From assembly GCA_023426545.1 (NCBI GenBank), contig JAFAAN010000051.1:1-64000 (forward strand): a stretch of 64,000 nucleotides of DNA, in the 5' to 3' direction. Under the pieces are notes generated by a model. It made no database searches and was not told the DNA's origin. It worked only from the letters and a program-made list of their open reading frames with translations. A program made the position numbers and the translations under genes. The DNA is from Pseudomonadota bacterium. GTDB lineage: Bacteria; Myxococcota; Myxococcia; Myxococcales; Myxococcaceae. Shown piece by piece: positions 28,483 through 38,535 of the stretch; the stretch's first letter is position 1, and every line of letters starts with the position of its first letter.

Positions 28483-29730
28483 GTGAAGCTTGCCTGGCTC
28501 GTGCCGGTGGTGCTGATGACCGCCGGGTGTCCCGCACCCAATCACCGGCATGACCTGCGGCTGCGCGCGTTGCCGGGGAGCGACCCGGAGTCACGCTCGC
28601 TCGCGTTCCTCCAGTCACTGGGCGTGGCGCTGGCGCCGGGTCACCGTGTGGAGTTGGTGGAGAACGGCCACATCTTCGACGCCATCGAGGCGGAGGTGCT
28701 CGCGGCGCGCTCCAGCATCCACATCGTCAGCTACATCTGGCGGCCCGGGGAGCCATCGGACCGGCTGGTGCGCGCGCTGGCGGCCCGGCACCCCGGGGTG
28801 GCGTGCCGTGTGCTCGTGGACCCGCTGGGCAGCATCAACTTCGAGGCGGTGATGCCCGGGCTGGCGGCCATCGGGTGCGAGGCGCGCTACTTCCGCCCCA
28901 TCCAGGGGGCCTTCTCGGCGCTGGAGGCGGAGCGCATCCGGGCGCGGCTGCACCGCAAGCTGGTGGTGCGCGACGGCGAGGTGGGCCTCACCGGGGGCTG
29001 GGGCATCTGGAAGAGTTGGATGGGGGACGCGCAGGGCGCGGAGACGTGGCGCGACCTGAACGTCCGCGTGGAGGGCCCGGCCGTGCGCGAGATGCAGGTG
29101 GCCTTCGCGCAGAACTGGCAGGAGTCGGGCGGGGACTTCCTCCCCGCGAGCGACTTCCCGGAGCCGCGCGACGTGGGCGGCGCGCGCGCGGGCTTCGTGG
29201 CCAGCACGGACAACCGCTTCCTGTCGGACGCGCGGCGGATGACGCTGCTCACCATCGCCGCGGCGCGGGAGCGGCTGTGGATCGCGAACTCGTACTTCAT
29301 CCCCTCCGAGGCCATCAGCGACATGCTGCTGGAGAAGGTGAAGCAGGGCGTGGACGTGCGGGTGCTGGTGCCGGGGCGGCACCATGACATCGCGCCCGTG
29401 CGTGCGGCGCAGCGGGCGTCCTACGCGCGGCTGCTCGAAGGCGGCGTGCGCATCTGGGAGTACGAGCTGTCCATGCTGCACGCCAAGACGATGCTCGTGG
29501 ACGACTCGCTGTCCGTCGTGGGCTCCACCAACCTGGACCCGCTGGCGCTGACGACGTCGGACGAGTGCTCCCTGGTGGTGGAGGACCCGGGGCTGGCGGC
29601 GCGGCTCGCGACGGCCTTCGAGGAGGACCTGCGCCACTCCCGCGAGGTCCACTGGCAAGGCTGGAAGCGGCGGGGCCTGCTGCAGAAGCTGGCCGAGCGG
29701 CTGCCGTGGTTCATTGGCAGCTATCTCTGA
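28483..29730 (+). CDS. Phospholipase D/cardiolipin synthase-like lipoprotein
   Basis: A 415-residue protein with two HKD motifs, the active site of the phospholipase D superfamily: His157-x-Lys-x4-Asp in LHRKLVVRDG followed by VGLTGGWG, and His333-x-Lys-x4-Asp in LHAKTMLVDD followed by VVGSTNLD. It can act as a phosphatidyl transferase (cardiolipin synthase) or phosphodiesterase. Instead of the usual two membrane spans it has a lipoprotein signal with lipobox TAGC (Cys16), so it should be anchored in an envelope leaflet facing the periplasm. The start is GTG 28483. A hairpin directly follows the stop. Confidence 0.88.
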   Translation: MKLAWLVPVVLMTAGCPAPNHRHDLRLRALPGSDPESRSLAFLQSLGVALAPGHRVELVENGHIFDAIEAEVLAARSSIHIVSYIWRPGEPSDRLVRALAARHPGVACRVLVDPLGSINFEAVMPGLAAIGCEARYFRPIQGAFSALEAERIRARLHRKLVVRDGEVGLTGGWGIWKSWMGDAQGAETWRDLNVRVEGPAVREMQVAFAQNWQESGGDFLPASDFPEPRDVGGARAGFVASTDNRFLSDARRMTLLTIAAARERLWIANSYFIPSEAISDMLLEKVKQGVDVRVLVPGRHHDIAPVRAAQRASYARLLEGGVRIWEYELSMLHAKTMLVDDSLSVVGSTNLDPLALTTSDECSLVVEDPGLAARLATAFEEDLRHSREVHWQGWKRRGLLQKLAERLPWFIGSYL

Positions 29731-29771
29731 CGGACGAGGGCCCGCCGGCAGGGGGGCCCGCAGCTCGTCCG
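29731..29771 (+). terminator. Hairpin directly after the phospholipase-D gene
   Basis: CGGACGAG (29731-29738) pairs with CTCGTCCG (29764-29771), with an inner GGCCC/GGGCC helix interrupted by a small bulge. It begins at the base after the stop codon. No T-run. Confidence 0.5.
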
Positions 29772-29906
29772 CGGGGACGCACGGCCGGGGAGCTTGGAGC
29801 TCTCGGCACCTGGTGAAGCCGCCCAGGGGTTGGACTGCATGCAGGCATGAGCGGAGCTGACCCTCGCGGTAGCGCGCGGGGGGAGGGCCGGCCGTAGAGT
29901 CCGGGC

Positions 29907-30437
29907 ATGGACAGCCGGCATGTCGTGGAGCGGGTACGCGTTCGTGAGGCGCGGCCCGAGGATGACGCGGTGGTGGGAGAGCTGCTGGTGGAAGCCTTCC
30001 TCACCCAGTACGCGAAGAAGCACCCGGACGTCGTCTATGGCGAAGAACGCAAGCGGGAGCTGCGGGACATCGCGGCCCGGCGCAAGGTGGCCACGGTGCT
30101 CGTGGCCGAGCTGGACGGCCAGGTGGTCGGCACGGTGGCCCTCTTCAAGCCCGGCGCTCCGGGCTCCGAGGCGTGGCTGCCCAACGCCGCCGACCTGCGC
30201 GGGCTGGCCACCGCCGTGAGCCACCACGGCACCGGGCTGGCCCGGCCCCTCATGGACGCCGCTGAGGCCCTGGCCCGCGAGTGGGGCGTGGACGCCGTGT
30301 GCCTCCACGTCCGCAAGGGCGTGGAGGGCGTCGCGCGCATGTACCTGCGCCGCGGCTTCGAGCGCGAGCCGGCGGGCGACATGGACCTGCCCACCGTGTT
30401 CCTCGAAGGCTACGTGCTGCGCTTCAAGAAGGACTGA
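29907..30437 (+). CDS. GNAT-family N-acetyltransferase
   Basis: A 176-residue protein of the GNAT fold that transfers an acetyl group from acetyl-CoA. It has RVREARPEDDAVVGELLVEAF at the start, the central strand VLVAELDGQVVGTVALF, an acetyl-CoA-binding region that reads HHGTGLARPLMDAAEALAREWG, and VCLHVRKGVEGVARMYLRRGFERE at the end. The usual Q/R-x-x-G-x-G/A loop is only loosely kept. Its 3' end overlaps the convergent TssBC-like gene by 14 bases. Substrate unknown. Confidence 0.85.
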   Translation: MDSRHVVERVRVREARPEDDAVVGELLVEAFLTQYAKKHPDVVYGEERKRELRDIAARRKVATVLVAELDGQVVGTVALFKPGAPGSEAWLPNAADLRGLATAVSHHGTGLARPLMDAAEALAREWGVDAVCLHVRKGVEGVARMYLRRGFEREPAGDMDLPTVFLEGYVLRFKKD

Positions 30438-32094
30438 CGCCGCCGCGCAGCGGCAGGGTGAAGGCGAGCTGGAAGCGCGTCCCCGCGTGCTCGGGGCGGA
30501 CGGTGGCGGTGACGTGGACGCCGTGCCCGCCGCTGTCCGTGGCCACCAGCTCGCCGCGAAGCTGGCCGTTCTCCGTGGCGCCGCGGAACAGGAACACCTC
30601 CGCGGCCTGCGAGAAGATGGCGTCCACGTCCTCGCCCGCGGCGCCCGCGGGGAGCTGGTCCCTCACCCAGGTGGCGAAGCGGACGATGCGCCCGGTGAGG
30701 AGCTGCGCCGGCAGCGGCACCGCGTAGCCCCCGCCGTACACCGTGGGCGCGGCGGCCAGCAGCACCGCGTCCGCGTTGCGCCCGCTGCCCAGCCCCAGGA
30801 CGCCGCGCTCCTCCAGCCGCGCCTGCGCCCGGATGGGGAGGAAGTGCTCGGTGGGGATGGACAGCCCGCCCTGGACCTCCCAGGTGGACGGCGCGCGCAG
30901 GCCGCCCTGCTGGCCCAGGATGCGCGCGAAGGCGCTGGTGTCCCGGAAGCTGGCCGCGAGCATCGCCGCCGCCGCGAGCGCGGGGCTGGTGAAGCTCACG
31001 CGCCGGGCGACGCCGCGCCCCTCGCTGGCCACCACCACGCGGTTGATGACGGCGCACAGCCAGCGCGAGGACTCGTCCTGGCGCAGCTCCGTCCAGGCCT
31101 CGGGGACGCGCTCGCGCTCCTCCTCCAGCGCCACGGCCAGCTCCGCCGGTGCCACGCCGAGCAGCGACGCGGGCACCGCCGCCACCACCGGGAGCTGCGC
31201 GCGCTCGCCCAGCGCCGCGAGCCGGGCCAACTGCGCCGTGTCGTCGGTGGCGTCGAGGACGAAGACGGCGTCGGGCCGGTCGAAGGGCTCGGCGGAGAGC
31301 GCGCCCTGCACGGCCTCCAACAGCCCGGGCCCCGCCACGTCGAGCACCTCCACCGAGATGCCCGAGGACGCCGGCGTCTGGTCCAGCAGCCACTTGAGGC
31401 CCCGCCACGCGGACTCCAGGCGGGCCACGGGCTCGGCGCCGAGGAGGTCTTTCGCCGTGAGCAGCAGCGCTTCCTCCACCAGGGCCCGCACCGTCTGCCG
31501 CGGGGCGGTGGCGGGCGCGGCGGCCGGGGCCTGGGACGCGGGCACGCGCGGGTTGATGGCGCGCAGGAAGGCGTCCACCGCCCGGGATGCGGCGGCGGGC
31601 GTGCCCGCGTCGGCGCGGCTGAGCAGCGCCTCCACCAGGTCGTCACCGGAACCAGTGGGAGGCGGCGGCGGGGCGGCGGGAGGCGGCGTGTCGACGGCGC
31701 GCAGGGCCTCCGCCACCGCGTCGGGCAGGCGCCCCGGGCCGGTGAGGGTGGCCACGCGCGTGGCGGCCTCCTCGGGCGTCAGGGAGCCTAACGGGTCGGC
31801 GCCGGACAGCGTTTCATGGAGGTGTTGCAGGGCGCGCAGCTCGGGGACGTGGGTGATGACGTCCGCGAGGCCGAAGGCGCGCAGCTTGTCGAAGGACAGC
31901 TCGACGGTGCGTGTGTCGCCGGCCCCGAGCCGGTCGGGCACGGTGACGCGGACATGGCTGGCGGCGCGCGTGAGCTCCTCGTTGAAGGTGTGGACGGTGA
32001 GGGGGAAGCGCCGGCCCGAGGGCGCCGTGGAGACAGCTCCCACCACCAGCCAGCGCACGCGCGCGCTCGCTGCACTGCTCTCGTTCTGGCTCAT
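30424..32094 (-). CDS. TssB-TssC-like contractile sheath protein in one chain
   Basis: A 556-residue protein that reads as a divergent type VI secretion sheath component. Residues about 12-125 resemble TssB/VipA (a basic VRVTVPDRLG strand, LSFDKLRAFGLADVITHVPELRALQHLHETL). After a Pro/Ala-rich linker (~130-205) comes TssC/VipB-like sequence, with LLTAKDLLGAEPVARLESAWRGLKWLLDQTP matching the E-[AS]-x-WRGL-x-[YW]-L hallmark and then EVLDV, FVLDATDD and a conserved-looking C-terminal half. TssB and TssC are normally separate genes. No other T6SS gene (TssK, TssM, Hcp, VgrG, ClpV) is in the window. Start ATG 32094. It could instead be a scaffold derived from a sheath rather than a working tail. 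Confidence 0.65.
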   Translation of the reverse strand: MSQNESSAASARVRWLVVGAVSTAPSGRRFPLTVHTFNEELTRAASHVRVTVPDRLGAGDTRTVELSFDKLRAFGLADVITHVPELRALQHLHETLSGADPLGSLTPEEAATRVATLTGPGRLPDAVAEALRAVDTPPPAAPPPPPTGSGDDLVEALLSRADAGTPAAASRAVDAFLRAINPRVPASQAPAAAPATAPRQTVRALVEEALLLTAKDLLGAEPVARLESAWRGLKWLLDQTPASSGISVEVLDVAGPGLLEAVQGALSAEPFDRPDAVFVLDATDDTAQLARLAALGERAQLPVVAAVPASLLGVAPAELAVALEEERERVPEAWTELRQDESSRWLCAVINRVVVASEGRGVARRVSFTSPALAAAAMLAASFRDTSAFARILGQQGGLRAPSTWEVQGGLSIPTEHFLPIRAQARLEERGVLGLGSGRNADAVLLAAAPTVYGGGYAVPLPAQLLTGRIVRFATWVRDQLPAGAAGEDVDAIFSQAAEVFLFRGATENGQLRGELVATDSGGHGVHVTATVRPEHAGTRFQLAFTLPLRGGVSPS

Positions 32095-32335
32095 GTCCCG
32101 CGTCCCCTCTCCGTCGTGGAGGCCGCTACCTTAGCGCCCCGGCGGGGGCCGGCGAGGCGCGGGCCGCCCCTCGGCTCCATCGAATCAGCCTGGGGAGGGG
32201 CGGCGCGCTGGGTGGTGACTGCGAACACCGCTCCATGACGGGAGTCACCAGCGGGGGCGCCGCCGGCGCGGTGGAGGGATGGGTCGCCCTGAAGGAAATC
32301 AAGGGCTTGGGCCCGGGATGCGCCCCCGCTGGCGC

Positions 32336-32350
32336 TGGCACACCTGCTGC
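32336..32350 (+). promoter_or_regulatory. Sigma-54 (-24/-12) promoter of the lytic transglycosylase gene
   Basis: TGGCAC-ACCTG-CTGC at 32336-32350 matches the sigma-54 consensus TGGCAC-N5-TTGC with one change and exact spacing. Transcription would start about 12 bases after the GC element, leaving a ~50-base leader to the ATG at 32410. An FHA-containing sigma-54 activator is encoded 2 kb away at 34259-35602. Confidence 0.7.
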
Positions 32351-32409
32351 TACTGGTGAGTGGGTCGCCTACAGCAGTCCTCCCAACCCCTTCTGAAAGA
32401 ACTCCCGCC

Positions 32410-33366
32410 ATGCGCCTCTCTCCTCTCCGCGGCTCCTCCCCTGCTGCCATCCGCTCCCCGGCCCAGGATGTCTCCGTGTCCCGTCCCTCCTCGCCGCTGA
32501 CCGGCGCGCCGGGAGCGGCCGGTCAGAAGCCCTCGCTGGGGCGGGTGGGCGGACTTCGGCAGGACGGCTTCGACCCGGGCGGTGGCAAGGCCGAGTCCCT
32601 GGGCAAGCTGCTCGAGGGGGCGATGGCGTTGATGAACACGCTCGCCCAGCTCCAGCAGGCCCTCCAGGGCGGCGCGGCCGGTGCCCAGGGCGCGGCCGGT
32701 GCCCAGGGCGCGGCTGGTGCCCAGGGCGTCTCCGGCGCGCAGGGGGCCTCGGGCGCCGCGCCGTCGGCGTGCTTCTCCGACAGCTCCTTCACCCCCGACG
32801 CCGGAGCGGGCCGCCCGCCGGTGGAGCTGAACCCCGGCGCCGCGCCGGGGGTGGACGCGAGCCCGAGCGAGGGCAAGGCCACGGGCGGAAAGGGCCTGGG
32901 CGGCAACCTGCCCCCGGCGCTGGAGAAGCTGCGCCCGCAAATCGAGGCCGCCGCGAAGAAGGCGGGCGTACCGGCGGAGATGCTGGCCGCGCAGGTGTGG
33001 GCGGAGTCGCGCGGGCAGTTGGACGCCTCGTCCACCAACGGCGGCAACGGCCTGACGGACACCGGGCTGATGCAGGTGAACCCCAACACCTTCAAGGAGC
33101 TGCAGGGCAAGTACCCCGAGCTGCAGGGCAAGGACCTCTCCGACCCGGCGACGAACATCCTCGCGGGCGCCTACTACATGAAGGACATGAAGGCGCAGTT
33201 CGGGAGCTGGGACCTGGCCCTGCGCGCGTACAACTCCGGGCCCAACGGCGTGGACAAGAGCAACCCGCACGCGATTCCCGCGGGCACGGGTGACGCCAGC
33301 TACGTGCAGAAGGTGAATCAGTTCGCGAACACGCTGGCCACCGGCCAGGGCTCGCTGCCGGCGTAG
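32410..33366 (+). CDS. Lytic transglycosylase (SLT) with repeat-rich N-terminus
   Basis: A 318-residue protein. Residues about 175-310 form a lysozyme-like SLT domain that cleaves the glycan strands of peptidoglycan: catalytic Glu in AAQVWAESRG, GLMQVNPNTF, and ALRAYNSGP. The N-terminal half has no signal peptide; it is Ser/Pro-rich with a GLRQDGFDPG motif, then a helix, then AAGAQG hexapeptide repeats. ATG 32410 lies ~50 bases after the expected sigma-54 start; an in-frame GTG at 32356 lies too close to the promoter. The lack of a signal peptide suggests a non-Sec export route or a role on lysis. A Ser/Pro-rich leader with a similar Asp-Phe motif occurs in the neighbouring protease. Confidence 0.85.
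   Translation: MRLSPLRGSSPAAIRSPAQDVSVSRPSSPLTGAPGAAGQKPSLGRVGGLRQDGFDPGGGKAESLGKLLEGAMALMNTLAQLQQALQGGAAGAQGAAGAQGAAGAQGVSGAQGASGAAPSACFSDSSFTPDAGAGRPPVELNPGAAPGVDASPSEGKATGGKGLGGNLPPALEKLRPQIEAAAKKAGVPAEMLAAQVWAESRGQLDASSTNGGNGLTDTGLMQVNPNTFKELQGKYPELQGKDLSDPATNILAGAYYMKDMKAQFGSWDLALRAYNSGPNGVDKSNPHAIPAGTGDASYVQKVNQFANTLATGQGSLPA
32674..32745 (+). repeat. 18-base tandem repeat inside the transglycosylase gene
   Basis: Three near-identical 18-base units (32674-32691, 32692-32709, 32710-32727; one base differs) and a fourth diverged unit encode AAGAQG hexapeptides. The near identity implies recent slippage, so copy number probably varies among strains. It forms a flexible spacer between N-terminal helix and SLT domain. 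Confidence 0.85.
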
Positions 33367-33398
33367 GGCCGCTCAGCGAGCAGGAGACGGCGGGCGGC

Positions 33399-34172
33399 TC
33401 AGGAGGACTCGCGGCCGAAGCTGGTGCGGGCCCGCGAGCCGCCGCCGTCGGTGTCGCCCAGGGCGTCGGTGTGCAGGGCGCTCTTCTCCACCAGCGTGCC
33501 CTCGTCCATGGCGCTGCCGGGGGCGCCCACCACGAGCATGCCGCCGCCCTGGTGCAGCTCCCACGCGGAGCCCACGGCGTCGGCAATCTGCTGCCCCGAC
33601 ACGGCGTACTTCGAGCCCGTGTTGGAGTCCTTCACCAGGTAGTTGCCCTGGTCGTCCATGCCGTCCACGACGACCCAGTGCGAGCCGCCGGCGACCTTGG
33701 TGTCCACGCCGGTGGCGAGCCGGTTCGTGTCGAGCTGGACGGCGACCTGCTGCCCGCGCGAGAGCGCCTCGTTCACCGAGGGCATGTCGAAGTTCGAGGT
33801 GCCCTTCTTCACCTCCAGGCCCTCGTGCGCGAGCATCTTCGCGAGCTCCTTCGGGGTGGTGCCGTTGCCGTTGGTGAAGCGCGACTCCAGTGAGTCCATC
33901 TTCTCCGCCGCTGACACCGCGTCCTTGCCCGCCGTGCCCGACAGCATGGCGGCCACCGCGGCGCCGCAGTTGGCGTCCTTGGTCTGCTTGATGACGTCGG
34001 GCGCTTCCGCGCTCTCGAAGTCGTCGGAGAAGTACCGGGTCAGGAACTCGGTGGCGGTCTGTGGGGGCTCGGGGGCCTGCTGCGGGGCCGCGTCGGAGGC
34101 GGGAGGCTGCACGCCCTGCTGCGGACGGCTCTCCGAGGGCCTCGCGATGGACTGGAAGAGGTTCACTCGCAT
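33399..34172 (-). CDS. C39-like (papain-fold) cysteine protease
   Basis: A 257-residue protein with a Pro/Gln-rich N-terminus (1-40), then RYFSDDFESAEAPD, then a papain-like domain of the C39 type. Catalytic Cys lies in TKDANCGAAVAAML, the His in GGSHWVVVDGMD, and a following Asp/Asn in YLVKDSNTG. C39 domains cut peptides behind double-Gly leaders or act as secreted effectors; here there is no ABC transporter attached and no signal peptide. It lies convergent to the transglycosylase gene, with 32 bases between stops, and downstream of the sigma-54 activator. The protein ends in a Gly/Ser/Arg tail. An effector role is possible but not shown. Confidence 0.75.
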   Translation of the reverse strand: MRVNLFQSIARPSESRPQQGVQPPASDAAPQQAPEPPQTATEFLTRYFSDDFESAEAPDVIKQTKDANCGAAVAAMLSGTAGKDAVSAAEKMDSLESRFTNGNGTTPKELAKMLAHEGLEVKKGTSNFDMPSVNEALSRGQQVAVQLDTNRLATGVDTKVAGGSHWVVVDGMDDQGNYLVKDSNTGSKYAVSGQQIADAVGSAWELHQGGGMLVVGAPGSAMDEGTLVEKSALHTDALGDTDGGGSRARTSFGRESS

Positions 34173-34258
34173 GGGCTGTTCCCTGGTGCTGGGGGGAGTC
34201 GGGACGGCTCCAATCCCAGATTATCCACAATCCCTGGAGAAGGTTGTGTCCGCGGCGC

Positions 34259-35602
<1,344 letters not shown>

Positions 35603-35663
35603 GGGGGCGGAACGCTAACACGCCCAACGCGGCCCGCCACCGTTGCGCCCCGGGAGACTGGCT

Positions 35664-38411
35664 TCAGCGCCGGGGTTTGCGCGCGGGCGCCCGGGCGGGC
35701 CTGGGCGCCCGCTCGGGTGGCAGCGTCGCGAGCCAGGCGTCCACGTCCGCCGCGCGCGCCTCCAGGCCGGCTTCGCCGAAGCGCGCCCGGGCCTGGGCCG
35801 CCTCGGCGCGGGCCTCCGGGGGCTGCTGCGTCTGCCAGAGGGCGCGCGCCAGGGCGAAGCCCGACTCCGCCAGCACCTCCGGCGGCGCCGAGGCGAAGGA
35901 GACGGCCAACCGCAGCGGCTCCACCGACTCCCGCGCCTGGCCCAGCGCCAGCAGCGCCTGGCCCACGCCGTCATAGGAGTACTGGAGCCGCTCGTCATCG
36001 GCGGGCAGCGCCTCGCGCTTGAGGGCGAGCGCCTCCTCGTAGGTCTTCAGCGCCTCGCCGTAGCGCTTCAGCGCGTGCAGGCACATGCCCACCTCATCGA
36101 GGGCCTCGGCGTACAGGACGCTCTTCTCGCCCCGCGTCGCCTTGCGGACGCGGGCCGCGGCCTGCGCGTGCTCCAGGGCCCTGGCATCCTGCTTCAGCTC
36201 GCGCAGCGTCAGCGACAGCATGCCGTGGCGCTGGGCCATGTCCGGGTGCCAGGGGCCCACCGCGGCCTCGGTCAGCGCCAGCGCCTCCTCCAGCAACTCC
36301 ACCGCCTTCTCGGGCTGGCCCAGGTCGAGCATGACGCCGCCCAGCAGGAAGGTGGTCCGCGCGCGCTTGGGGTGGCCCAGGGGCAGGGCGCGCGCCTGGA
36401 GCGCCTTCGCCTGCTCCAGCAGGTTGCGCGCGTCCTCGAAGCGCTCCTGGGACACGGCGAGGTTCGCCTGGTTCATCCGCACGTCGGCCTCCAGCACCGG
36501 CTCGCCGCCCAGCCGCTGGAGGGTGGCGTGCGCCAGCTCTCCCCAGCCCGCGGCCTGGGCGAAGTGCTGCTGCCCGTCCTCCACGTAGAGGAGCTTGTTG
36601 AGGATGGCGACCTTCAGCCGGTCCGCGCGGCCCGCCTCGGCGTCGCGCACGGCGTGGAAGAGGAGCTTCGCGGCCTCGGGGGACTGGCCGCTCTGCTCCT
36701 GGAGCCAGCCCAGGTGGAAGCGCAGCTCCGCGAGCAGCGGCAGGTGGCCGGTGGCCAGCACCGGCGCCTCCAACTCGCGCGCCGTCTCCAGGGCCACCGG
36801 GTAGCGGCCCGCGTCCACCAGCGCCTTCACGCCCGCGAGCCGCTCCTCCAGCCGCTCGATGTCGGCGCGCTTCGCCGCGTCCGTGGGCAGCCGCTGCTGC
36901 TCGGCGAGCGACTCCTCGTCCTCGCACTCGTGCAGCGAGGGCAGGGCGTGCACCGCGTCCAGCGACTTCTCCACCAGCGCCTCGTCCGCGCCGGACAGCA
37001 GCGCCACCATGGCGCGCACGTCCTTCTGCCGCCGCGCCAGGCACACCGTCCGCCGCGTCAGCAGCTCCTCGGTCTGCACGCCGTGGACGTGGGTGGCCTC
37101 GCACGCCTCGGTGCTCTGGCGCTTCCACGCGCTCGCGTAGTCGTCCAGCACCTGCGTCACCTTGCCGGACAGCTCCCGCGCGAAGGGCTTTCCCGTGGCG
37201 AGGAAGGCCGCCTCCACCTGCTGCCGCGCAGCGGGGCTCCAGACCTCGTCCATGCGCGCGCCGGTGGCGGCGCAGACCTGGGACTGCTGGTAGAGGACGC
37301 CGCCCACCAGGGCCACGCCCACCGCCGCCGTGCCCGCGCCCGCCAGCCAGCGTCGGCGCTTCGTCCACCGGTGCTCCTGCGAGAGGACGCTCAGCAGCTC
37401 CGCCATGGAGGCGAACCTCGCGGCCGGGTCCAGCGACAGGCCGCGCATCATCGCCTGCCGCACCCAGGCGGGCACCTTCGCATCGCGCGGCGGCTCCTGG
37501 ATGAGGGCGGGCGGCGGGGGCCGCGGCCTGGCGGGCTCGCGCTCCAGCGGGGCCGTCACGTCGAGCGGCTCGGTCGCCTCATCGCCCGCGTTCCCCGTGG
37601 GCTTCAGCGAGGAGGCATAGGCCTCCATCTGCGCGGGCTCGAAGGGGCGCTGGCGGTAGAGGGCCCAGTACAGGGCCACGCAGAAGCTGAACTGGTCCGA
37701 GCGCGGGTCCAGGTCGTCCCCGCGGAACTGCTCCGGCGACATGTAGCTGGGCGTGCCGATGATGAGGCCCGCCTCGGTGAGGGGCGTGTCCAGCATGCGC
37801 CGCTCGGCGGGGAGGAAAGGCTCCACCTCTCGCGGCAGCGCGCCCACCGGCCGCGCCAGGCCGAAGTCGGTGACGAAGACGCGGCCCGCGCGGCTCACCA
37901 GCACGTTGGCGGGCTTGAAGTCACGGTGCACCAGCCCGGCCTCGTGCGCGGCCTGGAGCCCCCGGCCGGCGGAGAGGAAGATCGCCAGCACCTCGCGCCA
38001 GGAGCGCTGCCCCTCCTTCACCCACGAGGCCAGGGTGCCGCCGTCCACCAGCTCCATGGCCAGGAAGACGCGGTCGCCCCACACGTCCACGTCGAAGATG
38101 GGGATGACGTTGGGGTGTGAGACGCGCGCCATGGCCTGCGCCTCGCGCAGCAGCCGCGCCCGGGCCTCCTCCGAGTCCGTCCGGCTGTCCGCGTGCAGCA
38201 GCTTGAGCGCCACCTTGCGGTCCAGGTCCGGGTCATAGGCCGCGTACACCACGCCCATGCCGCCCTGTCCCAGGCGCTTGAGCAGGAAGTAGCGCCCTAC
38301 CTGGGGCGCGGGGGGCGCGTCCTCGCGCCGCGCCTCACGCCCGGTGCCAGAGGCCGCGTGCTCGCGATTGCCCGTGCCTGCACGTCCACTTCCGCTGTCT
38401 CTCATGCTCAT
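35664..38411 (-). CDS. Ser/Thr protein kinase with C-terminal TPR repeats
   Basis: A ~915-residue Pkn-type kinase. After a ~35-residue polar leader comes the kinase domain: LGQGGMGVVYAAYD loop, VALK lysine, HRDFKPANVLV catalytic loop, DFGLARPVG, and GTPSYMSPEQFRG. A basic stretch then leads to one membrane span (WLAGAGTAAVGVALVGGVLYQQS). The long C-terminal part is periplasmic by this topology and has two halves: a helical region with Cys residues and then TPR repeats (from about 560). The start is ATG 38411 or the ATG two codons later; neither has a strong ribosome site. Located directly before the FHA/sigma-54 activator, it may control it. Confidence 0.92.
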   Translation of the reverse strand: MSMRDSGSGRAGTGNREHAASGTGREARREDAPPAPQVGRYFLLKRLGQGGMGVVYAAYDPDLDRKVALKLLHADSRTDSEEARARLLREAQAMARVSHPNVIPIFDVDVWGDRVFLAMELVDGGTLASWVKEGQRSWREVLAIFLSAGRGLQAAHEAGLVHRDFKPANVLVSRAGRVFVTDFGLARPVGALPREVEPFLPAERRMLDTPLTEAGLIIGTPSYMSPEQFRGDDLDPRSDQFSFCVALYWALYRQRPFEPAQMEAYASSLKPTGNAGDEATEPLDVTAPLEREPARPRPPPPALIQEPPRDAKVPAWVRQAMMRGLSLDPAARFASMAELLSVLSQEHRWTKRRRWLAGAGTAAVGVALVGGVLYQQSQVCAATGARMDEVWSPAARQQVEAAFLATGKPFARELSGKVTQVLDDYASAWKRQSTEACEATHVHGVQTEELLTRRTVCLARRQKDVRAMVALLSGADEALVEKSLDAVHALPSLHECEDEESLAEQQRLPTDAAKRADIERLEERLAGVKALVDAGRYPVALETARELEAPVLATGHLPLLAELRFHLGWLQEQSGQSPEAAKLLFHAVRDAEAGRADRLKVAILNKLLYVEDGQQHFAQAAGWGELAHATLQRLGGEPVLEADVRMNQANLAVSQERFEDARNLLEQAKALQARALPLGHPKRARTTFLLGGVMLDLGQPEKAVELLEEALALTEAAVGPWHPDMAQRHGMLSLTLRELKQDARALEHAQAAARVRKATRGEKSVLYAEALDEVGMCLHALKRYGEALKTYEEALALKREALPADDERLQYSYDGVGQALLALGQARESVEPLRLAVSFASAPPEVLAESGFALARALWQTQQPPEARAEAAQARARFGEAGLEARAADVDAWLATLPPERAPRPARAPARKPRR

Positions 38412-38535
38412 GGCCGATGCACCCGGCGCCACTCTATCCGCGAAAGTCCGTGGGGCCCATGCTCCAGCCACGCTGGCGTGGCCGCGCCAGAGGCCCCGTG
38501 CGCATGCGCCGCGCCACGGTTACCTTCGGGGCGCC

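Noticed and set aside
32674..32745. Tandem 18-base units as a possible CRISPR-like array
   Set aside because: Units are contiguous without spacers and encode hexapeptide repeats in frame inside a gene.
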